Part shown: positions 16,354 to 24,451 of the stretch, in pieces | How positions within the stretch are numbered: the stretch's first letter is position 1 | Layout: each line of letters begins with the position of its first letter | Assembly (NCBI GenBank): GCA_963820795.1 | Contig: CAWGBJ010000020.1 | Location: 248,001-312,000, forward strand | From: Roseiarcus sp963820795 | Lineage (GTDB): Bacteria > Pseudomonadota > Alphaproteobacteria > Rhizobiales > Beijerinckiaceae | Length of the DNA stretch: 64,000 nt | Reading direction: 5' to 3' | The notes under the pieces: model-generated | What the model was told of the DNA's origin: nothing | Seen by the model: the letters and a program-made list of their open reading frames with translations, nothing else | Database searches by the model: none | Made by a program: the position numbers and the translations under genes

Positions 16354-17073
16354 ATGTGCGGCAATTGCAAGAACAAGGGAATCGGTCGGCGGGATCTCTT
16401 CAAACTCGGCGCGGCGGGCGCCATCGCGCTGGGTCTCGGCGCATCCGGGCCGGCGTTGGCGGCCGGGGGCGAGCCGACTGCGCTTTCCCCCGACCAGGCG
16501 CTCGCCGCGCTGAAGTCGGGCAACGAGCGCTATGTGAGCAATCCGCAGCTCTGCGCGGTCGATCTCGCGTCGAGCCGCAACGCTGTCGCGGCGCATCAGG
16601 CGCCGTGGGCGACCGTCATCGGCTGCGCCGACAGCCGGGTGCCGCCGGAACTGATCTTCGGCGGCCGCGGCGTGGGCGAGCTTTTTGTCGCTCGCAACGC
16701 CGGCAATCTCGTCGACACCGCGACATTGGGGACGGTCGAATACGGCGCCGCCGTGCTCGGCTCGCCGCTCATCGTCGTCCTCGCCCATACGAGCTGCGGC
16801 GCGGTGCATGCGGCTTGCGACGTCGTGACCAAGAACGCGACCTATCCGGGCGCCATCGGCCCGATGATCGAACCGATCGTGCCGGCCGCGCTCGCCGTGC
16901 GCAACGAACCCGGCGATTTCGTCAACAACGCCGCGAAGGAAAGCGCCAAGCGCACCGCCGCGCGACTGAGGGAGGCGAGCTCGATCATCACCGGCCTCGC
17001 GGGCTCGGGCAAGCTCAACATCGTCGCGGCGATATACGATCTCGAAACAGGCGTCGTCACATATCTGGATTGA
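16354..17073 (+). CDS. Beta-class carbonic anhydrase, apparently Tat-exported
   Basis: 239 residues from ATG 16354 (GGGAG upstream). The N-terminus MCGNCKNKGIGRRDLFKLGA carries a twin-arginine motif (RRDLFK) followed by a hydrophobic stretch and ALAAGG cleavage site, so the enzyme is probably exported folded to the periplasm. Catalytic zinc ligands are intact: CADSRV (Cys and Asp/Arg dyad) and HTSCGA (His and Cys). It interconverts CO2 and bicarbonate. A CxxC (CGNC) precedes the Tat motif. Its 3' end abuts the lysC-end copy B on the opposite strand. Confidence 0.9.
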   Translation: MCGNCKNKGIGRRDLFKLGAAGAIALGLGASGPALAAGGEPTALSPDQALAALKSGNERYVSNPQLCAVDLASSRNAVAAHQAPWATVIGCADSRVPPELIFGGRGVGELFVARNAGNLVDTATLGTVEYGAAVLGSPLIVVLAHTSCGAVHAACDVVTKNATYPGAIGPMIEPIVPAALAVRNEPGDFVNNAAKESAKRTAARLREASSIITGLAGSGKLNIVAAIYDLETGVVTYLD

Positions 17074-17099
17074 GGGAGCGCGTGCGCCCTTGTCGAGCC

Positions 17100-17252
17100 T
17101 GCCGCGCGTGGAGCCCGTAGAGCGTATGCAGCGTCCGGACCGCGAGCTCCGTATAGGGCTCGTCGATCGGCATGGAGAACTTGATCTCCGACGTCGTGAT
17201 CGCGCGGATGTTGATGCCTTTGGCGGCGAGCGCCTTGAAGGCGTGCGAAAGA
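17100..17252 (-). repeat. lysC 3'-end copy B (decayed aspartokinase C-terminus)
   Basis: The minus strand reads AFKALAAKGINIRAITTSEI, then KFSMPIDEPYTELAVRTLHT and LYGLHARQARQ, almost identical to the true LysC C-terminus at 17290-17430, but there is no start codon of its own and the LysC stop is lost. It lies 35 bases downstream of the real lysC stop in the same orientation, giving a tandem partial duplication of the second ACT domain. No sign that it is expressed. Confidence 0.85.
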
Positions 17253-17286
17253 GGCCGACATCTGCGATCTTTTTCTGCCGGCGCCC

Positions 17287-18522
17287 TCACTTCGCGTCGA
17301 GCCCGTAGAGCGTGTGCAGCGTCCTAACCGCTAGCTCCGTATAGGGCTCGTCGATCAGCATCGAGAACTTGATCTCCGAGGTGGTGATGGCGCGGATGTT
17401 GATCCCCTTGGCGGCCAGCGCCTTGAACGCCCGCGCCGCGACGCCCGAATGCGATCGCATGCCGACGCCGATGGCGGAGATCTTCACCACGTCCTGCGCC
17501 CCGTTCAGCCGCGCGTAGCCGATCGCCTCGCGCCGGGCCTCGATGATGCTTTTCGCCCGCTCGAAATCGGCGGCCGACACGGTGAAGGTGATGTCGGTCG
17601 TCGCCTCGTCCTCGGACACCACCTGGATGATCATGTCGACGTTGATGCTGGCCTCGGCCAGCGGCCCGAAGATGGCCGCCGCGACGCCGGGCTTGTCGGC
17701 GACATCGCGCAGCGTGATCTGCGATTCATCCCTTGAGAAGGCGATGCCGGTGACGATCTGCTCTTCCACGATATCCTCCTCGTCGCATATCAGCGTGCCG
17801 AGCCGCGGGTCGGCGGGATCGTCGAAGGACGACCGCACATAGAGCCTGACCTTGTGCACCATGGCCACTTCGACTGAGCGCACCTGCAGGACCTTGGCGC
17901 CGAGCGAGGCCATTTCAAGCATCTCTTCGAACGACACCTTGTCGAGCCGCCGCGCCCGCGGCACGACGCGCGGGTCGGTGGTGTAGACGCCGTCGACGTC
18001 GGTGTAGATGTCGCAGCGGTCGGCGCCGATCGCCGCGGCGAGCGCTACCGCGGAGGTGTCCGAGCCGCCGCGCCCGAGCGTCGTCACCCGGTTCGAGGAC
18101 GCATGCAGGCCCTGGAAGCCCGCCACCACCGCGATCTCGCCCTGCCGCAAGCTTTCGAGGAGCGGACGCCCGTCGATCTTGACGATCCGCGCCGCCCCGT
18201 GCGCCTCGTCGGTGAGGATCGGGACTTGCCACCCCTGCCACGAGCGGGCGGCAAGCCCCATCGTCCTGAGAATGAGCGCCAGCAGCCCGGCCGTCACCAG
18301 CTCTCCCGAGGCGACGACCGAATCGTATTCCGCATTGTCGAATTCGGAGCCGGCCTCCTTGCACCAGGCGACCAGCTCGTTGGTCTTGCCGGCCATGGCG
18401 GAGACAACGACGGCGACCTCGTGGCCGGCGTCGACTTCCCGTTTCACATGGGCTGCGACGTTGCGGATGCGCCCGACGTCGGCGACCGACGTGCCACCGA
18501 ACTTCATCACCAGACGCGACAC
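17287..18522 (-). CDS. lysC: Aspartate kinase
   Basis: 411 residues from GTG 18522 (VSRLVMKFGGTSVADV), with GAGGA five bases upstream; the frame is open further but this start matches the family. Kinase domain: KFGGTSVAD at the N-terminus, VVSAMAGKTNELV, GRGGSDTSAVALAAAIGADRC and IYTDVDGVYTTDPR. Two C-terminal ACT domains (ITLRDVADKPGVAAAIF, and ISAIGVGMRSHSGVAARAF to LYGLDAK) bind Lys/Thr for feedback control. It phosphorylates aspartate at the head of the Lys/Met/Thr/diaminopimelate pathway. It is divergent from ubiG. Two extra copies of its 3' end occur downstream (17100-17252 and 13947-14060). Confidence 0.95.
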   Translation of the reverse strand: MSRLVMKFGGTSVADVGRIRNVAAHVKREVDAGHEVAVVVSAMAGKTNELVAWCKEAGSEFDNAEYDSVVASGELVTAGLLALILRTMGLAARSWQGWQVPILTDEAHGAARIVKIDGRPLLESLRQGEIAVVAGFQGLHASSNRVTTLGRGGSDTSAVALAAAIGADRCDIYTDVDGVYTTDPRVVPRARRLDKVSFEEMLEMASLGAKVLQVRSVEVAMVHKVRLYVRSSFDDPADPRLGTLICDEEDIVEEQIVTGIAFSRDESQITLRDVADKPGVAAAIFGPLAEASINVDMIIQVVSEDEATTDITFTVSAADFERAKSIIEARREAIGYARLNGAQDVVKISAIGVGMRSHSGVAARAFKALAAKGINIRAITTSEIKFSMLIDEPYTELAVRTLHTLYGLDAK

Positions 18523-18634
18523 TCGGATCCTCAGGCTTGAAGGGGAGGGGCGCGGAGTCGCGCAAAGGGTGCGCCGCGGCGTATAAAGAGGCGGCCCGGA
18601 CCGGTCAACGCCGGGACTCGCCAAGGGTAGCGTC

Positions 18635-19399
18635 ATGCCTCATCGGTCCGCTTCGAGCGTAATCCCCGCCGAAGTCGCGCATTTCGACGCCATCGGCGAC
18701 GACTGGTGGGATCCCGGCGGGCCGATGGCGCCGCTGCATAGGCTGACTCCGCTGCGCGTCGGCTGGGCGCGTGATCTCATCGTCCGGCACTTCCGCCGCG
18801 ACGCCCGGTCCGGCTCGCCGCTCGCAGGCCTCGAGACGCTCGACATCGGCTGCGGCGCCGGGCTTTTCGCCGAGCCCCTGGCGCGGCTCGGCGCCACAGT
18901 CGAAGGCGTCGATCCGGCGCCGGCGGCGATCGAGGCCGCGCGCCGCCATGCCGAGGAGACGGGCGCGCGCCTGACCTACCGCGTTGCGACCGTCGAGGCC
19001 CTTCAGGCTGAGCCGCGGCGCTTCGACGTGGTCAGCGCCATGGAGGTGATCGAGCATGTCGCCGATCCTGCGCGGTTCGTCGCCGACGCCGCCGCGCTCA
19101 TGAAGCCCGACGGACTCTTCCTCGCCTCGACGCTGAACCGCACCCTGAAGAGCTTCGTCCTGGCGATCGTCGGCGCGGAATATGTGCTGCGCTGGCTCGC
19201 CCCCGGAACGCATCGCTGGGAACAGTTTGTCACGCCGGCCGAATTCGCCGCGGCCGCGCGCGCCGCGGGCTTGCGAGTGATCGACCGCCAGGGCGTCGCC
19301 TACGATCCCCTGGGCCTCGGCTGGCGCCTGACGCGCGACATGGGCGTGAACTATCTCTTCGCCGCGAAAAAGCCGCCGGCCCGGGCGGTCTCGGGCTGA
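18635..19399 (+). CDS. ubiG: Ubiquinone biosynthesis O-methyltransferase
   Basis: 254 residues. SAM-binding motif I LDIGCGAGLFAEPLARLG, post-I EGVDPAP, and the UbiG-specific N-terminal VAHFDAIGDDWWDPGGPMAP plus the loop THRWEQFVTPAE identify UbiG. It performs both O-methylations in ubiquinone synthesis at the inner membrane surface. The ubiG-lysC divergent arrangement is common in Hyphomicrobiales. It ends 19 bases before the GFA-type gene, which may be cotranscribed. Confidence 0.95.
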   Translation: MPHRSASSVIPAEVAHFDAIGDDWWDPGGPMAPLHRLTPLRVGWARDLIVRHFRRDARSGSPLAGLETLDIGCGAGLFAEPLARLGATVEGVDPAPAAIEAARRHAEETGARLTYRVATVEALQAEPRRFDVVSAMEVIEHVADPARFVADAAALMKPDGLFLASTLNRTLKSFVLAIVGAEYVLRWLAPGTHRWEQFVTPAEFAAAARAAGLRVIDRQGVAYDPLGLGWRLTRDMGVNYLFAAKKPPARAVSG

Positions 19400-19418
19400 G
19401 GCGGCGGAGGACCGGACG

Positions 19419-19892
19419 ATGACGGAGTGGAAGCAGCCGTGGGACGGCGGGTGTCGTTGCGGTCGTGTTCGTCTGCGGGTCAGCGCGCCTCCGCTTCTGA
19501 CGATGGCCTGCCATTGCGTCGGCTGCCAACGCATGAGCGCCAGCGCGTTTTCCTTGTCGGCCGCGATTCCGAGCGTCGGGCTTTCGCTCGTCCTGGGCGA
19601 ACCGACAATTGGCGGCCTGCATGGGTCGGCGCGGCATTTCTTCTGCCCCTGGTGCATGAGCTGGCTCTTCACCCGGCCCGAGGGGATCGACGCTTTCGTC
19701 AATCTTCGTCCCACAATGCTGGACGATCCTTCATGGTTCGCGCCTTTCATCGAAACGATGACGAGCGAAAAGCTGGCGTGGGCGATGACACCGGCGGTCC
19801 ACAGCTTCGACCGATGGCCACCCCTCGAGGCCTACCAGGCGCTGATCAAAGGCTACGCCGAGCACACGCAGAAGGCGCTGCCAGGCAGATGA
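19419..19892 (+). CDS. GFA/CENP-V (Mss4-like) zinc-domain protein
   Basis: 157 residues. Cysteine pairs typical of the GFA fold are visible: GGCRCGRVRLRV, MACHCVGCQRM and FFCPWCMSWLF. The family includes glutathione-dependent formaldehyde-activating enzyme, but most members lack a proven activity. The sequence after residue 95 (ETMTSEKLAWAMTPAVHSFD) is not diagnostic. Nineteen bases after ubiG, so possibly the second gene of its transcript. Cytosolic. Confidence 0.85.
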   Translation: MTEWKQPWDGGCRCGRVRLRVSAPPLLTMACHCVGCQRMSASAFSLSAAIPSVGLSLVLGEPTIGGLHGSARHFFCPWCMSWLFTRPEGIDAFVNLRPTMLDDPSWFAPFIETMTSEKLAWAMTPAVHSFDRWPPLEAYQALIKGYAEHTQKALPGR

Positions 19893-19935
19893 CGCATCAA
19901 TCGCGCGAAGGCGCTGGAGAACGCCCGTCATCCCG

Positions 19936-20619
19936 CTACTTCTGCGGGCATTCCTTCTGCAGCCGGTCCATCGCCTGGGCGAAGCCGGCAAGCGAATAGG
20001 AGTCGGTCGAGGCGTTGCCGCGGACCGAGGCGGCCTTGATCTCGAGCTTGGCGCCCTTGCGCATTTCGGCGATTAGCGCGCTCTCGCGCGCCGCGTTCTT
20101 GACCCACAGATCGCTGCCCTTGGGCAGAAGCTCGAACGTCGCCTCGTCGATGCTGGCCATGGGCGCGGCGATCGTCTTCGCCCTGCCTCTGGCTTCCGAC
20201 CTCTTCGCCGCCTTTTCAGGCTTGGCGTCCGGCTTGACGTCGGACCTCTCGTCCGTTTTCGCCTCGGCCTCCGTCCCGCCGGCGACGTCGTAGCCCATGA
20301 TGAACGACACTTCGTTGCGCACGCCCTCGGCTGGGCGGTCGGAAATGAAGGCGTAACCCGGGTCGCGATTGAGGTTGGCGGGCTCGCGCGTTTTCGGCTG
20401 GGCGAGCGTGTAGCAGATGCGCCCCTTGCCGGCCTGCCCGACAAAGACATTCCAGTCGCCGAAGGTGGCGACGAGCGCGGGCTTCGTCGCTTCGTCTTTC
20501 TTCTCGGTCTTTTTCGTGGCGGCCGCCCCGGCGGGGAGAGCCACGCCGGCGAGCAGCATCGCCGCGGCGGCGGAAGCGAGCGCGGCGCGCGGCAGAAGAG
20601 AAAATTGAGGCAAGACCAT
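19936..20619 (-). CDS. Invasion-associated locus B (IalB) family protein
   Basis: About 227 residues from ATG 20619 (MVLPQFSLLPRAALASAAAA), which gives a good signal peptide ending near PAGAAA; the frame is open to 20718. The IalB signature TFGDWNVFVGQAGKGRICYT and ISDRPAEGVRNEVSF are present, followed by a charged insert rich in Lys/Asp/Glu (residues about 130-165), then FELLPKGSDLWVKN and a single late Cys (KECPQK). Periplasmic; named from Bartonella but widespread in free-living Hyphomicrobiales, function unproven. The charged insert is longer than usual. Confidence 0.85.
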   Translation of the reverse strand: MVLPQFSLLPRAALASAAAAMLLAGVALPAGAAATKKTEKKDEATKPALVATFGDWNVFVGQAGKGRICYTLAQPKTREPANLNRDPGYAFISDRPAEGVRNEVSFIMGYDVAGGTEAEAKTDERSDVKPDAKPEKAAKRSEARGRAKTIAAPMASIDEATFELLPKGSDLWVKNAARESALIAEMRKGAKLEIKAASVRGNASTDSYSLAGFAQAMDRLQKECPQK

Positions 20620-20783
20620 CGATATCCGTCTCTTGAAGCCGCCTCGCATCCAGGCCGCGAGGCCGGTCGACCCCATTGCCGCCGGATCGGGGCAAAATTC
20701 TGGCTTTCGCGGCTTCAACCGGCCTGGCCTCTGGCAATCTGCCCCTGGTTAATGAAAAATGAGTAAAACTGGGAGAAGTCGAA

Positions 20784-21770
20784 ATGAAAGCCTTGATCTG
20801 CCGGTCGCTTGGCCCGGCCGAGACGCTCGAGGTGGTCGACGTCGATCCGCCGTCTGCCGGTCCAGGGGAGGCGGTGGTCGAAATCGCCTATGCGGCGCTC
20901 AATTTCTTCGACACGCTGATTATCGAGGGCAAGTACCAGGTGAAGCCCGAGCCGCCGTTTTCGCCGGGCGGCGAGTTCTCCGGCCGCATCGTCGCGCTCG
21001 GCCCGCAAGCCAGGGGCCTTGCGGTCGGCGACCGGGTGATGGGCTCGAGCGGCTATGGAGCAGCGCGCGAGCGGATCGCGATTCCGGCCAGCCGGCTCGT
21101 ACGCGTGCCGGACGGCCTGCCGCTCGACAAGGCGGCCGGCCTCTCGATCGCCTATGGCACGACGATCCACGCGCTCAAGCAGCGGGCGGAGCTGCAGCCG
21201 GGCGAAACGCTGGTCGTGCTCGGCGCCTCGGGCGGCGTCGGGCTCGCCGCGGTCGAGATCGGCGCCGTCATGGGGGCGCGCGTCATCGCCTGCGCCTCGT
21301 CGGACGATAAGCTCGCTTTCGCCCGCCGCTACGGAGCTGCGGAGACGATCAATTATGCTACCGAGGACCTGCGCGCCCGCTTGCGGGAGATGACCGGCGC
21401 GAAGGGCGTCGACGTCGTCTACGACCCGGTCGGCGGGACGCTCGCCGAGCCGGCGCTGCGCTCGCTCGGCTGGAAAGGCCGATTTCTGGTGATCGGCTTC
21501 GCCTCAGGCGAAATCCCGCGGCCACCGCTGAACTGGGTGCTGCTCAAGGGCTCGGACATTCGCGGCGTCTATTGGGGAGAGTTCGCCGCCCGAGAGCCCG
21601 AGGCCAACCGCGACAACATGTCCCAATTGCTGAAATGGGCCGAAAGCGGCGCGCTCAGCGTCCACATCCACGCCAAATACCCACTTCAGGAGTACCGGAA
21701 GGCGTTCGAAGCCATCGCCAAGCGCCAGGCGCTCGGTAAGGTTCTGCTGGTCCTCAACCAAGCTCTGTAA
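20784..21770 (+). CDS. NADPH:quinone reductase-type MDR oxidoreductase
   Basis: 328 residues, zinc-free medium-chain reductase of the QOR/Zta-crystallin type: GroES-like N-terminal domain (YAALNFFDTLIIEGKYQ, FSPGGEFSGRI) and Rossmann domain VLGASGGVGLAAVEIGA. Ends KRQALGKVLLVLNQAL. It reduces quinones or enals with NADPH in the cytosol; the specific substrate is not apparent. Transcribed alone. It shares only family-level similarity with the other MDR at 41855-42904. Confidence 0.9.
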   Translation: MKALICRSLGPAETLEVVDVDPPSAGPGEAVVEIAYAALNFFDTLIIEGKYQVKPEPPFSPGGEFSGRIVALGPQARGLAVGDRVMGSSGYGAARERIAIPASRLVRVPDGLPLDKAAGLSIAYGTTIHALKQRAELQPGETLVVLGASGGVGLAAVEIGAVMGARVIACASSDDKLAFARRYGAAETINYATEDLRARLREMTGAKGVDVVYDPVGGTLAEPALRSLGWKGRFLVIGFASGEIPRPPLNWVLLKGSDIRGVYWGEFAAREPEANRDNMSQLLKWAESGALSVHIHAKYPLQEYRKAFEAIAKRQALGKVLLVLNQAL

Positions 21771-21856
21771 AAATATCTAAATTGACTTGATTATGATGTT
21801 GCGATGCACAAGATAAGTCGCGGGGAAGCGCCGAGGCCAATCCGGCGAGGTTGTCC

Positions 21857-22471
21857 ATGAGCGAGAAACAGTCCTTTCCAGTCGAGATCCGGCGTCTCTG
21901 GCCGTCAGACGTGGAAGCGTTCCGCGATCATCTACTGCGGCTGGACGCACGCAGCCGACATGAGCGCTTCGGAGGCGGGATGTCGGACGACTTTATCGTA
22001 CGTTACGCCGAACATTGCTTCGGCAAGGGCGACTTATTGTATGGCGCGTTCATCGACGGGCACATGTGCGGCGCGGCGGAGCTGCGCTCGGACCGCGCGA
22101 TTTGGAGCGAGCAGGCGCCGTTCGGACGGCATATTCACGCCGAGGCGGCTTTTTCGGTCGAGCAAGGCTATCGGCGCCGCGGCGTCGGCGAGAAGCTGTT
22201 CAGCCGCATCGAGCGGGCTGCAAGCAATCACGGCGTCGAGACGATCGAAATCGTCTGCCTGCCGGACAATATCGGCATGCAGCGACTGGCGCAGAAGTTC
22301 AAGACGCGCTTCACCTTCGAGGAAAACTCGCTGACCGGACGCCTGACCGCGCGCCGACCGACGCCGCTGTCTCTGTTCCGCGAGGCCTCCGGCGACATGA
22401 TTGACTTCGGCGCCTCGCTGTTCGATGCCCAGTGGCGGGCGCTGCGGCCCGAGCCGGAGAAGAGCGCCTGA
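21857..22471 (+). CDS. GNAT-family N-acetyltransferase
   Basis: 204 residues from ATG 21857 (GAGG six bases upstream; a TTG two codons earlier is less likely). GNAT fold elements: FPVEIRRLWPSDVEAFRDHL, the acetyl-CoA loop EQGYRRRGVGEKLF (R/QxxGxG/A) and IEIVCLPDNIGMQRLAQKF. Size and pattern match bacterial GNATs related to the acetyltransferase part of acetyl-CoA-synthetase-like and stress GNATs, acceptor unknown. Monocistronic. Confidence 0.85.
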   Translation: MSEKQSFPVEIRRLWPSDVEAFRDHLLRLDARSRHERFGGGMSDDFIVRYAEHCFGKGDLLYGAFIDGHMCGAAELRSDRAIWSEQAPFGRHIHAEAAFSVEQGYRRRGVGEKLFSRIERAASNHGVETIEIVCLPDNIGMQRLAQKFKTRFTFEENSLTGRLTARRPTPLSLFREASGDMIDFGASLFDAQWRALRPEPEKSA

Positions 22472-22548
22472 CGGGCTTGGGTCCGCGCAGCGGGTGCACT
22501 TCCGCCGCGGGCGCCGCGCAGACGGCGGCGCCGGCGTACGGCAAGGCT

Positions 22549-22947
22549 TTACGGACCGCAAACGGCGGTGTACCGCCCATTGAAGTCGTGGTACACGCCG
22601 CATGCCGCGTGAGGAGCCGCCGCGACGGGTGGGCGAGCGATCGGGCCGCCGACGGCTGCGGCGCCGACGGCGTTGGCTCCTGTCGCCGCCGCGCCAACAA
22701 CCCCGGCGCCGACAGCCCGCAAGCCGGCCGCGGCTGCGGTCACCGGGGCAAGCGGCGCGATATAGCCCGGGGCATATCCGTAACCATTGGGATAGCCGTA
22801 GCCGTAGCCAAAGCCGGGCCCATAGTACATTTGTCCCGGCGGAACAGCGGCCGGCGGCGGAACCGCTTCCTGGGCGACAGCAGGCATCGCCGAGAGGCAA
22901 CCGCAGATCGACATTGTCGATAAGAATCCCGTGAATATGCGCTTCAT
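22549..22947 (-). CDS. Secreted Gly/Tyr/Pro-rich protein of unknown function
   Basis: 132 residues from ATG 22947, with a strong AGGAGG seven bases upstream. Signal peptide MKRIFTGFLSTMSICGCLSA (cleavage around PAVAQE; a lipobox is not convincing). The mature part has a Gly/Tyr segment (YYGPGFGYGYGYPNGYGYAP), then an Ala/Gly/Val-rich helix-like stretch, and ends ACGVYHDFNGRYTAVCGP with two Cys that could pair. Likely envelope or surface protein; no family recognised. Confidence 0.65.
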   Translation of the reverse strand: MKRIFTGFLSTMSICGCLSAMPAVAQEAVPPPAAVPPGQMYYGPGFGYGYGYPNGYGYAPGYIAPLAPVTAAAAGLRAVGAGVVGAAATGANAVGAAAVGGPIARPPVAAAPHAACGVYHDFNGRYTAVCGP

Positions 22948-23117
22948 GGTGGAACCTCCTGTGGGGTTCCAAAAAACGCTTCCAATGGGCCCGGGGTTCC
23001 GGGCCGGGGGCTCCCCCTTCATCAAGGGCAGGAAGAGCGGCAGGGGCAAATGAGCTATAATCGGATGCGGTCTTTGGCGCCTGATTCGACGCCCGGTTTC
23101 GCTCCCGTCGTTCGCTT

Positions 23118-23696
23118 CTACCTCCCCGACGGCAGCGGCGGGCGGCCGTTGGCGGCGCGCTTGCGGGCGGCGAAGCGGGCGGCGAAATGGGCGACCCAGG
23201 GCAGACGGCTTCCCGTCGCCGAGGCCCGCCTGCGCCATTGCCGCAGGAGCGCCGCCGCGGCTTCTTTGGTGGGCGCGACGATCCGGTCGGCATAGTGGTG
23301 GAACGCCACCACCTTTTCGTAGGCGAAGGCGAACCAGCCGATCGTCAGGAGCCTATGCTTGGTCATGTCGAAAATGCCGGCGATGAGGCTGAGGCTGAGG
23401 AGCTTCAGCGCGATCCAGGCGATCCCGCCACTGACGACATAGCCCATGGCGATGGCGACGGTCGCCACCGCCAGCAGCGGCTCGACGGTCGCCAGCGGCA
23501 CGAGGAAGATCATGAGGACGACAACGAGCGGCAGGCGATCGATCTGGCCGGCGAGCGCCTCCTTGAACCGCGTCCACGGGATGAGGCCGACGAGAAAGCG
23601 CTGAATCGCGATGACGCCGTCCCAGACCCAGGCGACGGCGAGGAACAGCAGGGCCAGCGCCAGCAGCGCCGCCCGCCTTGCTCGATATTGCTTCAT
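23118..23696 (-). CDS. Inner-membrane protein of unknown function
   Basis: 192 residues from ATG 23696 (MKQYRARRAALLALALLF). Four or so hydrophobic segments: residues 9-27, about 60-80 (RLPLVVVLMIFLVPLATVEP), 85-105 and 108-125. The C-terminal 60 residues are basic and cytosolic (LLRQWRRRASATGSRLPW, ending ANGRPPLPSGR). A conserved-looking EKVVAFHHYADR follows the last helix. No family name can be given. It precedes, in divergent orientation, pal. Confidence 0.65.
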   Translation of the reverse strand: MKQYRARRAALLALALLFLAVAWVWDGVIAIQRFLVGLIPWTRFKEALAGQIDRLPLVVVLMIFLVPLATVEPLLAVATVAIAMGYVVSGGIAWIALKLLSLSLIAGIFDMTKHRLLTIGWFAFAYEKVVAFHHYADRIVAPTKEAAAALLRQWRRRASATGSRLPWVAHFAARFAARKRAANGRPPLPSGR

Positions 23697-23933
23697 CCCG
23701 GCTGAGGTTTCCCGTCTTCGATCCGTCCGATTCTCCGCCACATTGAGGGGCGAAGGCGGCCTGCGCAAGGCCTCCTGGCGCCGCAATATGGCCATTAATG
23801 ACCTATTAACGCTGCCGCCGCGTTCCCCTGCATTCGCGAAGACGAGAGCAAGGGATCGGTAAGGTTGCCGGAACCTTGCCTTAACTCTTCGGCGCCTAGC
23901 TCAGCGCGGGCTGCGCAGAGTGAGGAGCGTTCC

Positions 23934-24428
23934 ATGGTCGGGGTCAGAAGTTCGGTTGTCGCGGCTTTGGCGCTTGCGCTCGGCCTGGGCCTCAGCGCCT
24001 GCGCGCGCAACAATGCGGGAAGCGACCTGGCCGGCGGCGCCTATGCAGCGGCCGGCCCTGGCAGCGTGCAGGAATTCAACCAGACAGTCGGCGACCGCGT
24101 CTTCTTCGACACGGATCAGACCGATCTCTCGCCCGCCGCCCAGGCGACGCTCGACAAGCAGGCGGCCTGGCTCACCAAGTACAGTCACTACGCCTTCACC
24201 ATCGAGGGCCACGCGGATGAGCGCGGCACGCGCGAATACAATTTCGCCCTCGGCGCCAAGCGGGCCGAGAACGTGCGCGACTACCTCATCGCAAAAGGCG
24301 TCGCCGCCTCGCGGATGAAGACGATCAGCTATGGCAAGGAGCGCCCGGTGGCCGTCTGCGACGATATTTCCTGCTGGTCGCAGAACCGTCGCGCCGTGAC
24401 CGTTTTGAACGGCAGCCCGGCCAGCTGA
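23934..24428 (+). CDS. pal: Peptidoglycan-associated lipoprotein
   Basis: 164 residues from ATG 23934 (GAGGAG upstream). Lipoprotein signal ending in the lipobox LSAC, so lipidated at Cys and anchored in the outer membrane. OmpA-like peptidoglycan-binding domain: RVFFDTDQTDLSPAAQATLD, IEGHADERGTREYNFALGAKRAENV, and SYGKERPVAVCDD. Part of the Tol-Pal envelope constriction complex. cpoB follows after 23 bases, tilS after that. tolB, which usually precedes pal, is not here: a membrane gene on the other strand occupies the place. Confidence 0.96.
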   Translation: MVGVRSSVVAALALALGLGLSACARNNAGSDLAGGAYAAAGPGSVQEFNQTVGDRVFFDTDQTDLSPAAQATLDKQAAWLTKYSHYAFTIEGHADERGTREYNFALGAKRAENVRDYLIAKGVAASRMKTISYGKERPVAVCDDISCWSQNRRAVTVLNGSPAS

Positions 24429-24451
24429 GCCTGGGGTCCCGGGGGCTTGTC

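Noticed and set aside
13947..17252. An integrative element using the lysC 3' end as attachment site
   Set aside because: No integrase or excision gene is visible between the repeats and the repeats are long and diverged; kept only as one explanation.
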